From assembly GCA_018000835.1 (NCBI GenBank), contig JAGNJD010000032.1, positions 1 to 32,629 on the forward strand: a stretch of DNA of 32,629 nucleotides, given 5' to 3'. The notes under the pieces are model-generated. The model worked only from the letters and a program-made list of their open reading frames with translations, searched no databases and was not told the origin of the DNA. Shown piece by piece: positions 15,410-22,913 of this stretch. The position numbers were made by a program, and so were the translations under genes. This stretch comes from Candidatus Goldiibacteriota bacterium (GTDB lineage: Bacteria > Oederibacteriota > PGYV01 > DSYL01). The stretch's first letter is position 1, and each line of letters opens with the position of its first letter.

Positions 15410-15540
15410 GGGCAATCCTTGCGGTTGCCCGAAATGATGCGGTTGTCCGAAATTGCGGACACTTGTCAACAATGTCGGTTACCCAAAACGATGCGGTTAT
15501 CCAAAATAATAATACAAGGGCAGGGGCATGCCCCGCCCCT
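15407..15540. repeat. REP-like repeats and palindrome cluster
   Basis: A GGGGCA...TTGCCC hairpin at about 15410-15431 is followed by degenerate units of the form GGTTnCCCnAAAnnATGC (15421-15510). A perfect palindrome GGGGCATGCCCC lies at 15523-15534 inside a longer GGGC/GCCC arm pair. These lie directly before the transposase remnant, the arrangement expected for REP/RAYT systems. Confidence 0.6.
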
Positions 15541-15786
15541 ACGATTGAAACGGTTATTATTGGAAATATTATTGGGGCGTATAAATCACAGGTTTCGAAT
15601 GAAATATTAAAATTATATAAAATACGAAATAAATATATGGGCAAATTATGGAAGCGCAATTATTACGAACATATTATCAGAAGCGAGATAGAATTAAACA
15701 AAATACGCGAATACATTTTATACAATCCTATTAATTGAATGGACCTGGTCCCAAAATCAGCAATAACTGGGAAATATTCAAAATGA
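15541..15786 (+). pseudogene. C-terminal remnant of a REP-associated tyrosine transposase (RAYT)
   Basis: The frame TIETVIIGNIIGAYKSQVSN, then YMGKLWKRNYYEHIIRSE and KIREYILYNPIN matches the C-terminal tail of RAYT/TnpA-REP proteins (consensus IIGxFKSxV...LWQRNYYEHIIR...IxxYIxxNPxxW). The HUH and Tyr catalytic parts are missing, so only the last fifth or so of the gene is left. The TGA at 15736-15738 sits where the family has Trp (TGG), and family-like sequence (MDLVP) continues after it. This is a dead insertion that left REP-like repeats beside it. Confidence 0.75.
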
Positions 15787-16098
15787 AAGTTAATCAGTTA
15801 GTATGTTTTTAATCAGGTAGTAAATTTCAAAGAGTATTCTACAAATAACGTATGAGAAAGTAGAAAATAGAAAAACAAAATCCGGAATGATTTTATCCAA
15901 TCGTCAGCAGGCAACCAACAACGTATTTTACGTCATTCGCGTTACTTATTACAATAAATCCATAAAAAAATACAATCAACTATTCCATTCTTATTGACGT
16001 TCACACAATTAAAAAATTTCATAAAAACGCGTAAAACAAAATTTTTTATTTACTTTTTTAATTTTAGTAAGATAATATTATCAGAGGTGATAAGAAAT
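15787..16098. other. Intergenic region without a gene, containing dispersed repeat copy 1
   Basis: About 310 bp of AT-rich DNA without a credible frame. The first copy of a three-copy repeat is at 15983-16032. The end of the region (16050-16090) is T-rich and leads to the ribosome site of the AbrB-like gene. Confidence 0.5.
15983..16032 (+). repeat. Dispersed repeat family 2, copy 1
   Basis: The shared pattern is TTCCATTCTTATTGACGTTC, a variable stretch, then AATTTCATAAAA. It recurs at 16979 and 17443. It is about 50 bp long and contains no clear palindrome. Confidence 0.6.
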
Positions 16099-16362
16099 AT
16101 GTATAAAGTAACCGTTACGCAAAAATGGCAGATAATGATGCCTGCTGAACATGGGAAAAAGTTTAAAATAAAAAAGGGGATAAGATTATTGGCAGGAGAA
16201 GAGAAAACTTCGTGCATTTTACGAATAAAATGTGCTTTAAAATCAAAAGAATCAATGATTGAATGCCTGTTAAACAAGCACTCAGCAGAATATAAGGCAA
16301 TAGAACACAAATGGGAAAGAATGATTTCTGACATTAATTCATTACGTTACGCGCCTGGTTAA
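16099..16362 (+). CDS. Diverged AbrB/SpoVT-type DNA-binding domain protein
   Basis: The 87-residue protein starts at ATG 16099, after AGAGGTGA at 16083-16090. MYKVTVTQKWQIMMPAEHGK and FKIKKGIRLLAGEE align with the swapped-hairpin AbrB pattern (KVTVTQKGQITIPAEIRKKLGIKKGD). Several signature positions are changed, however: Gly to Trp and Thr-Ile to Met-Met. The C-terminal half is helical and lacks family features. AbrB-like proteins are often antitoxins beside a PIN toxin; none is next to it. It may be an orphan or decaying antitoxin, or a regulator. An earlier in-frame ATG at 15994 adds a residue run that looks non-coding. Confidence 0.6.
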   Translation: MYKVTVTQKWQIMMPAEHGKKFKIKKGIRLLAGEEKTSCILRIKCALKSKESMIECLLNKHSAEYKAIEHKWERMISDINSLRYAPG

Positions 16363-16430
16363 TTTATGCAATTATAAATCATTATGAAGTCAGAAGGTTG
16401 CTTACAAAAACATAATTCAGGAGGTTTAGC

Positions 16431-16976
16431 ATGGCTTACAAAGACGTTAAAAAAGACAAAATTCACAGGCTTATAAACGTAAATCCGCTTTTGCTTATAT
16501 CAACAGTTTCAAAGGACAAGAAATATGATATTGCACCAATTGCATGGGTTTGTCCGCAGGAAATAGACCCGCCGCGTTTGTTAACGTGTATTGACAAAGG
16601 TCATCAGACGTATAAAAACATAAAAGAAACGAAAAATTTCGTTGCGTGCATTCCAAACATAAAGCAGGTTGACATCGTTAAAAAAGCCGGAAGCGTTTCC
16701 GGTTCGCAAACTGATAAATTCGAAAATTTTAAAATAAATTCATTTATTGATAAAGAAACCGGATGTAAAATTCCTGAGGACGTCATTGCTTATCTGCGGT
16801 GCAGAATAAAAGACGTGATATATCCATCGGCAGTCATTATTGCAGACGTTATTTCAGCACAGGCAGATGAAGATGCTTTTGCTGGTGATTATCTTAAAGC
16901 AGACAATCCAAAAGGGAAGGTAATATATCACCTTGGCGGAGACAAATTCGTAACCTTTGGTAATCAGATATTATAA
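16431..16976 (+). CDS. Flavin reductase-like domain (FMN-binding split barrel) protein
   Basis: The 181-residue protein matches the DIM6/NTAB-type flavin reductase family. It has NPLLLISTVSKDKKYDIAPIAWVCPQEIDPP (residues 18-48), the RLLTCIDKGHQTYKNIKETKNFV segment and the C-terminal IYHLGGDKFVTFG. Such proteins bind FMN and reduce it or use it in electron transfer; the partner here is unknown. An AGGAGG site (16419-16424) stands well before the ATG. It is a single gene, flanked on both sides by copies of dispersed repeat family 2. Confidence 0.88.
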   Translation: MAYKDVKKDKIHRLINVNPLLLISTVSKDKKYDIAPIAWVCPQEIDPPRLLTCIDKGHQTYKNIKETKNFVACIPNIKQVDIVKKAGSVSGSQTDKFENFKINSFIDKETGCKIPEDVIAYLRCRIKDVIYPSAVIIADVISAQADEDAFAGDYLKADNPKGKVIYHLGGDKFVTFGNQIL

Positions 16977-16978
16977 TA

Positions 16979-17029
16979 TTCATTCCAGTTGACGTCCACC
17001 CAATCAATGAATTTCATAAAAGCACGTTA
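16979..17029 (+). repeat. Dispersed repeat family 2, copy 2
   Basis: TTCATTCCAGTTGACGTCCA and AATTTCATAAAAGCACG match copy 1 with a few substitutions. It starts directly after the stop codon of the flavin-reductase gene. Confidence 0.55.
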
Positions 17030-17442
17030 ACATAAAAAAACGAAGTAATGAATTAGCATTAAATCAGCGGTTGCAGGATTTCTTTTTCCGGTATTGAAAC
17101 GGGTCGATGTTATGGGCGTGTTTTATATAATCAGATCATTTCAGACCTCCAAAATCAACTCTGAAACCGGCCTCATCCTCATCAGGAAAGCGGGATGAAA
17201 TTCCATTGAATTTTTACCGGAACTACTTTTTTGTCCATTGCCATCCGGTTTATTTAATGGAAGGATTGTTGCATTTTTTTTATAATAAATTGTATGAAAA
17301 CTTCAATCAGTTTTTCGTTTACTTACTTTGTGTGGCTTACGCAGACCCAATTTATTTACGGTTATATCCGTATCTCATAGTAATGCTTTTTCTTATATTG
17401 CTACTTTTTACAATGAATTCCCCGGAAAATGCAATTAATCTT
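17030..17442. other. About 410 bp with no supportable gene
   Basis: An 88-codon frame (17206-17472) is rich in Phe, Tyr and Leu but lacks a ribosome site, and its end runs into repeat copy 3, so it is probably chance in T-rich DNA. Nothing else is recognised. Confidence 0.5.
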
Positions 17443-17485
17443 TCCATTCTTACTGATGTTAACGCTATCTAAAATTTCATAAAAA
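17443..17485 (+). repeat. Dispersed repeat family 2, copy 3
   Basis: TTCCATTCTTACTGATGTTA and AATTTCATAAAAATAAA match copies 1 and 2. It is the most diverged copy and lies about 80 bp before the -35 box of the GH30 promoter. Confidence 0.5.
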
Positions 17486-17504
17486 TAAATATTTTAAAAT
17501 TTTT

Positions 17505-17553
17505 GTTAAACGATTAAAAAAAACTTGACATTTATAAAATTTTCAGGTATATT
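17505..17553 (+). promoter_or_regulatory. Promoter and candidate operator of the GH30-GH53 unit
   Basis: TTGACA (17525-17530) and TATATT (17548-17553) are 17 bp apart, predicting a start near 17560. GTTAAACGATTAAAA (17505-17519) lies 14 bp before the -35 box, counted from its central CG. It resembles CG-centred palindromes placed the same way at the GH74 and DUF6055 promoters. The 5' leader (about 140 nt) holds an inverted repeat ATTATATAAT at 17585-17594 and 17606-17615. Confidence 0.65.
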
Positions 17554-17702
17554 ATTTATAAAATAAAACGTGGGCATAGATTAAATTATATAATTTAAAC
17601 GTATAATTATATAATATAAAAAGGTAAGATAAATAAAAATACCATTCATTAATTTATCTATAAAAATATAGGGGGCATTCTATTTAAAGAGGTCAACTTA
17701 GT

Positions 17703-20615
17703 ATGGTAAAAAGAAAACTAATGTTTGTTTTTTTATTGGTTTTTATTTTATGTCCGGTTTTATTTTCTGCTACATGTAACGTAAACGGGGGTTCTACATT
17801 ACAAAAAATAAGTGGTTTTGGCGCATCATCAGCGTGGAGTGAATGGAGCGGCTGTGAATGCGGCGTCAATTCTTTTTATACAGCCAATGCAGCCCAGTTT
17901 TTCAGCGTTAATAATGGAATAGGGCTTTCAATTATAAGGGCAAGAATACCGCCTGATACCGGACAATGGGGCTCAACTGCAGCACCATTACAGGCAGCAC
18001 GCGACCAGGGTGTAACGCAGATAATGGCAACTGCATGGACTCCGCCTGCTTCATGGAAAAGCAACGGGGCAGTTGATAACGCCAACGGTGCATATCTTTT
18101 ACCGCAATATTATCAGAATTATGCAGATTATCTGGTAAATTACGTAAATACGATGAAAAACAGTTATAACGTGACGATTTACGCAATATCTCCTGCAAAC
18201 GAACCAGATTATCAGGTATCCTACGATGGATGCACGTGGTCAGGGACGCAGCTCAGGGATTTTGTAAAAAATTATCTTGGTCCTGCATTTACTACGAATA
18301 ACATAACAGCGAAAATAATGATACCGGAATCTTATAAAAATGATTGCGCACTTGCAGATGCAACGTTTGCAGATGCAACGGCGCGGAACTACATATTTGC
18401 AATTGCCCAGCATTTTTATGGAGGCGGACCTACGTATTGCACGGCAGCAGGAACGTATAACAAGGAATTCTGGGAAACCGAAAAGTCAAGTTTTGAAGCA
18501 TACGATGCAACGATGACGCATGGATTGACTACTGCTTACTGGATACACCAGTGTCTTGTAAATGCAAATTTCAACGCATTTTTATACTGGTGGCTTGCAG
18601 CGGATCAGAATAACGAAGGATTACGCGGGGTTGACAATGGTGTGCCAAAAAGATTCTGGACCATGGGTAATTACAGTAAATTCATAAGGCCGGGTTATAA
18701 CAGGATAACTTGTGATGCAAATCCATCTTCAAATGTATACGTTTCAGCGTATAAGAGTTCTGATTCTTCTACTTCCGTCATAGTTGCCATAAACAGAAAT
18801 ACTTCGGCAGTAAGCATGACGTTTTCCTTATCCGGCATAACTGCAACTTCATTTACTCCATGGATTACTTCTTCTTCCTACGACCTGGCACAGCAGGGAG
18901 CTGTTACGGTATCTGGTGGTTCTTTTACCTATAATCTGCCTGCCCAAAGCGTCGTAAGTTTTGTAGGTGCAGGAAGCATTGCATCACCGACAGTAACACC
19001 AACACAGGTGGTGGTTTCTACGTGGCGGGTTGTGGCAGGGAGGGACACGTCATACACAGACAGTCAGGGGAACGTATGGTTAAGTGACAGGAACTACAGC
19101 GGCGGCACGGCATACAGCACAACTAATACAATATCAAATGCATTACCAGGAGCATCAGACCAGGCATTGTATCAGACAGAGAGATACGGGAATCCGTTTA
19201 CGTATACATTTAACGTGCCGGCAGGGACGTATCAGGTAACGTTAAAATTTGCCGAAACTTATTTTACGTCGGCAGGACAAAGGTCGTTTAACGTAAGTAT
19301 AAACGGGACGCAGGTATTAACGAATTTTGACATATATGCAGCAGCAGGTGGAGGAAATATAGCAATAGACAGGATATTTAATAACATAACGCCGTCAGGA
19401 GGGACTATAACGATACAATTCGGGCCGGCAGGGACGGATAATGCAAAGATATGTGCCATACAGATAATACCGCAGCCTGTAACGCCGACAGTAACGAGGA
19501 TGAGAACGATGACGTTCACAGGGACGCGGACAGGGACGCCGACGTGGACAAGAACGGCAACAGGGACGTCAACGCGGACGAACACAGTTCAACCGACTAA
19601 CACATGGACGTGGACGCAGACAGTGACGTCAACAATGACGTGGACATCAACAGGGACATTAACGTGGACGAATACGATGCAGCCGACAGAGACGTTCACT
19701 GGAACGTGGACAAACACACCAAGTTTAACCGTTACAGATACGATATCATCAAATACGCCAACAATAACGCAGACATGGACAGTGACGTCAACATTGACGT
19801 GGACGAGAACTGGAACGCCGACGTATTCACGGACAGAGACAACAGGGACGGCAACGCGGACGAATACGACGCAGCCGACAAGCACGTTCACGTGGACAAG
19901 GACGCCGAGTTTAACTGTTACTGATACGATATCATCAAATACGCCGACAGTAACGCAGACATGGACGCTAACGGCCAGTTCAACGATGACATGGACAATG
20001 ACAGCAACGCGGACGTCAACTGGTTCAGTAACGCGGACAAACACGATGCAGCCGACAGGCACGTTCACGTGGACAAGGACTATGACGCAGACGTGGACCA
20101 TGACAAATACACGAACAAGCACACCAACGCCAACATTCACGCAGACGGTAACTCGGACGGTAACACGGACATTCACACAAACAAACACACCTTCTTTTAC
20201 CATGACTGTTACGCTGACGCGGACTCACACTGCAACGCTGGTTTCAACAAAAACGATAACACAGACGGCAACGTCAACTGTAATACCGGATGAAAAGGAA
20301 TTAAAAATAGAAGACGTAGTTATATATCCAAACCCGTATAATCCAGATAATCCAGACAGCGGAGATTTGCACATAGGATTTGAAATAACGCAGGCATGTA
20401 AGATAATTAATGTTCGCATATACACGTCAGGTTTCAGATTAGTAAAACAGATAACGCAGACGGGAAATTACACGGTGGGACGTAACGTAATTGATATAGA
20501 AAGCAGGTATATAAAAAATCTTGCGAATGGTTCATATTTTGTAATAATAACTGCAATAAATAAGCAGGGAAAACAGGAGAGCAGTAAACCGCAAATATTG
20601 ATAAAATTAAGATAA
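17703..20615 (+). CDS. Secreted GH30 glycoside hydrolase with malectin-like module, Thr-rich linker and C-terminal sorting-like domain
   Basis: The 970-residue enzyme has a signal peptide (cleavage near FSA, residue 23). The GH30 catalytic domain spans about residues 26-425. The (beta/alpha)8 acid/base is E167 in SPANEPDY and the likely nucleophile is E260 in FWETEKSSF. GH30 members cut glucuronoxylan, beta-1,6-galactan or glucosylceramide; the neighbouring pectin enzymes favour xylan or beta-1,6-galactan side chains of arabinogalactan. Residues about 437-590 form a malectin/CBM57-like module (WRVVAGRDTSYTDSQGNVWL to AICAIQIIPQP-like end). A Thr-x repeated linker (about 592-860) and the shared tail domain (about 866-970, VVIYPNPYNPDNP) follow. 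It is the first gene of a unit with GH53, 33 bp apart. Confidence 0.9.
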   Translation: MVKRKLMFVFLLVFILCPVLFSATCNVNGGSTLQKISGFGASSAWSEWSGCECGVNSFYTANAAQFFSVNNGIGLSIIRARIPPDTGQWGSTAAPLQAARDQGVTQIMATAWTPPASWKSNGAVDNANGAYLLPQYYQNYADYLVNYVNTMKNSYNVTIYAISPANEPDYQVSYDGCTWSGTQLRDFVKNYLGPAFTTNNITAKIMIPESYKNDCALADATFADATARNYIFAIAQHFYGGGPTYCTAAGTYNKEFWETEKSSFEAYDATMTHGLTTAYWIHQCLVNANFNAFLYWWLAADQNNEGLRGVDNGVPKRFWTMGNYSKFIRPGYNRITCDANPSSNVYVSAYKSSDSSTSVIVAINRNTSAVSMTFSLSGITATSFTPWITSSSYDLAQQGAVTVSGGSFTYNLPAQSVVSFVGAGSIASPTVTPTQVVVSTWRVVAGRDTSYTDSQGNVWLSDRNYSGGTAYSTTNTISNALPGASDQALYQTERYGNPFTYTFNVPAGTYQVTLKFAETYFTSAGQRSFNVSINGTQVLTNFDIYAAAGGGNIAIDRIFNNITPSGGTITIQFGPAGTDNAKICAIQIIPQPVTPTVTRMRTMTFTGTRTGTPTWTRTATGTSTRTNTVQPTNTWTWTQTVTSTMTWTSTGTLTWTNTMQPTETFTGTWTNTPSLTVTDTISSNTPTITQTWTVTSTLTWTRTGTPTYSRTETTGTATRTNTTQPTSTFTWTRTPSLTVTDTISSNTPTVTQTWTLTASSTMTWTMTATRTSTGSVTRTNTMQPTGTFTWTRTMTQTWTMTNTRTSTPTPTFTQTVTRTVTRTFTQTNTPSFTMTVTLTRTHTATLVSTKTITQTATSTVIPDEKELKIEDVVIYPNPYNPDNPDSGDLHIGFEITQACKIINVRIYTSGFRLVKQITQTGNYTVGRNVIDIESRYIKNLANGSYFVIITAINKQGKQESSKPQILIKLR
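19475..20280 (+). repeat. Thr-rich linker repeats in the GH30 gene
   Basis: Almost every second codon is Thr, nearly always ACG or ACA. Two modules recur: one of about 30 codons (TPTWTRTATGTSTRTNTVQP type) and one with SLTVTDTISSNTPTxTQTWT. The DNA is close to that of the other linkers in this window; for example, 20093-20170 is nearly identical to 22270-22347 in the GH53 gene. Confidence 0.9.
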
Positions 20616-20648
20616 TTACAATTTGGGATTACAGGATTTTTTTTAAAA

Positions 20649-22796
20649 ATGAAATTTACAAAAAAATTATTTTATTTTCTTTTAAACGTTCCTTTTTTAT
20701 TCCTTATTTTTTCAAAATCATATGCAGCAACGTTTGCAAATGGTGCAGACGTTGGTTGGCTTTCACAAATGGAATCGTCCGGATATAAATTTTATGACGA
20801 TAATGGAGTTCAGCGGGATTGCCTGCAGATTTTAAAAGACCATTGCATAGATTCAATCCGTTTAAGGGTCTGGGTAAATCCATCAGGCGGCTGGTGCGGA
20901 AAGCAGGACGTCGTTAACATGGCTTTGCGTGCCAAAAACATGGGCTTCAGAATTATGATTGATTTCCATTACAGTGATTCATGGGCAGACCCGGGTAAGC
21001 AGACAAAACCAGCAGCATGGGCAGGATATGATTTTAACCAGTTAGTGCAGGCCGTTTATGACCATACCTATGACGTGTTAAATACGCTTGCAGCAAACGG
21101 TATTACCCCTGAATGGGTTCAGGTCGGAAATGAAACAAACGATGGAATGCTATGGGAAGATGGAAGAGCATCGGCAAATATGGGTAATTTTGCACGGCTA
21201 ATATCAAGCGGATATGATGCAGTAAAAGCCGTTAATCCGCAGATAAAAGTAATTGTGCACATTTCAAATGGGTATGATAACGGACTTTTCAGATGGATAT
21301 TTGACGGATTAAAAAATAATGGGGAAAAATGGGACGTAATAGGCATGTCTCTTTATCCGGAACCTACAAACTGGCAAACCTTAACCGGTCAGTGTTTAAC
21401 CAACATGAACGACATGATAATCCGTTATTCCGGCAAAGAAGTCATGATTTGTGAAATAGGCATGGATTACAGGGAAATGCAGGCATCGCATGATTTTATT
21501 ACTGACATAATTAATAAAACAAAATCGTTGGCAGGTAATAAAGGTCTGGGCGTTTTTTACTGGGAACCGGAATGTTATAACTGGCAGGGATACACAAAAG
21601 GTGCATGGAACACGAATGGACGACCTACAATTGCAATGGACGCTTTTCTGGAAAATTGTCCGATAAATTTACCATCTCCAACGTTCACAAGAGCGAATAT
21701 TAATACGTTTACTATGACACGGACGATAACTGCAAGTTTTACGTCAACGGCAACAAGGACGAGGACTGCAACAGGGACGGTAACACGGACAAACACAGTG
21801 CAGCCGACAGAGACGTTCACTGGAACGTGGACAAACACACCAAGTTTAACCGTTACAGATACGATATCATCAAATACGCCAACAATAACGCAGACATGGA
21901 CAGAAACACCGCTATCGCCGACAAATACACCGACGATAACGCAGACATGGACAGTAACGTCAACCGGGACGTGGACGAGAACTGGAACGCCGACGTATTC
22001 ACGGACGGCAACATTAACGCAAACTGCAACAAGCAGCCAGCAGCCGACAAACACGTTCACAGGTACGCGGACAAACACGCCAGGTTTAACCGTTACAGAT
22101 ACAATATCATCAAATACACCGACGATAACGCAGTCGTGGACAATGACGTCAACATTGACGTGGACTCGGACAGTGACGTCGACGTTGACAAGATCGGCGA
22201 CAGGAACGTCAACGCGGACAAACACGATGCAGCCGACAGGCACGTTCACGTGGACTATGACATCAACGCAGATGTGGACCATGACAAATACACGAACAAG
22301 CACACCAACGCCAACATTCATGCAGACGGTAACTCGGACGGTAACACGGACATTCACACAAACAAACACACCTTCGTTTACCATGACTATCACACCGACA
22401 CGGACGCAAACTGCAACATTACTTTCAACAAAAACGATAACACAGACGGCAACGTCAACTGTAATACCGGATGAAAAGGAATTAAAAATAGAAGACGTAG
22501 TTATATATCCGAATCCGTATAATCCAGATAATCCAGACAGCGGAGATTTGCACATAGGATTTGAAATAACGCAGGCATGTAAGATGATTAATGTTCGCAT
22601 ATACACGTCAGGTTTCAGATTAGTAAAACAGATAACACATACGGGAAATTACACGGTGGGACGTAACGTAATTGATATAGAAAGCAGGTATATAAAAAAT
22701 CTTGCAAATGGTTCGTATTTTGTAATAATAAGTGCAATAAATAAGCAGGGAAAACAGGAAAATAGCAAACCCGAGATATTGGTAATTTTAAAATAA
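20649..22796 (+). CDS. Secreted GH53 endo-beta-1,4-galactanase with Thr-rich linker and C-terminal sorting-like domain
   Basis: The 715-residue product has a signal peptide ending at SYAA. The GH53 domain (about residues 28-340) cleaves beta-1,4-galactan side chains of type I arabinogalactan and rhamnogalacturonan I. Family landmarks are GADVGWLSQME (32-42), IRLRVWVNP (70-78), MIDFHYSDSWADPGKQTKPAAW, the acid/base E162 in QVGNETNDGMLW and the nucleophile E269 in MICEIGMDY. A linker of about 280 residues and the shared ~100-residue tail follow. The ribosome site is weak (CAGGA, spaced 12 bp), so translation may depend on the GH30 gene just upstream. There is no malectin module here. Confidence 0.94.
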   Translation: MKFTKKLFYFLLNVPFLFLIFSKSYAATFANGADVGWLSQMESSGYKFYDDNGVQRDCLQILKDHCIDSIRLRVWVNPSGGWCGKQDVVNMALRAKNMGFRIMIDFHYSDSWADPGKQTKPAAWAGYDFNQLVQAVYDHTYDVLNTLAANGITPEWVQVGNETNDGMLWEDGRASANMGNFARLISSGYDAVKAVNPQIKVIVHISNGYDNGLFRWIFDGLKNNGEKWDVIGMSLYPEPTNWQTLTGQCLTNMNDMIIRYSGKEVMICEIGMDYREMQASHDFITDIINKTKSLAGNKGLGVFYWEPECYNWQGYTKGAWNTNGRPTIAMDAFLENCPINLPSPTFTRANINTFTMTRTITASFTSTATRTRTATGTVTRTNTVQPTETFTGTWTNTPSLTVTDTISSNTPTITQTWTETPLSPTNTPTITQTWTVTSTGTWTRTGTPTYSRTATLTQTATSSQQPTNTFTGTRTNTPGLTVTDTISSNTPTITQSWTMTSTLTWTRTVTSTLTRSATGTSTRTNTMQPTGTFTWTMTSTQMWTMTNTRTSTPTPTFMQTVTRTVTRTFTQTNTPSFTMTITPTRTQTATLLSTKTITQTATSTVIPDEKELKIEDVVIYPNPYNPDNPDSGDLHIGFEITQACKMINVRIYTSGFRLVKQITHTGNYTVGRNVIDIESRYIKNLANGSYFVIISAINKQGKQENSKPEILVILK
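21672..22460 (+). repeat. Thr-rich linker repeats in the GH53 gene
   Basis: It contains the same two codon modules as the GH30 linker, in a different order, plus an extra TPLSPTNTPTITQTWT unit. Near-identical blocks shared with the GH30, GH74 and PL11 genes indicate exchange between genes. Confidence 0.9.
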
Positions 22797-22831
22797 ATTA
22801 TATTCCGATTTAAGCTTACAAAACCAATTAG

Positions 22832-22882
22832 TTAAAACGGTTTAAAAAAAAACTTGATATTAAAACGTTTTTATGGTATAAT
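22832..22882 (+). promoter_or_regulatory. Promoter and candidate operators of the GH74-PL11 unit
   Basis: TTGATA (22854-22859) and TATAAT (22877-22882) are 17 bp apart, with an extended -10 TG at 22874-22875. GTTAAAACGGTTTAAAA starts at 22831, with its CG 16 bp before the -35. The perfect palindrome AAAACGTTTT (22862-22871) lies between the two boxes. A repressor bound there would block the polymerase. Confidence 0.7.
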
Positions 22883-22913
22883 TATTTACAAAAATCAAGG
22901 AGTTTTTAAGTAA

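Noticed and set aside
17206-17472. 88-codon Phe/Tyr-rich plus-strand frame
   Set aside because: T-rich DNA gives such hydrophobic frames by chance; no ribosome site, and its end overlaps a dispersed repeat.
21575-22606. Long minus-strand Val-rich frame opposite the GH53 linker (others at 19589-20203, 25424-26038, 28686-29807 and 31958-32614)
   Set aside because: Direct complement of ACG/ACA-led Thr codons, which read as GTN Val codons; no ribosome site, signal or known domain, and the plus-strand enzyme explains the DNA.
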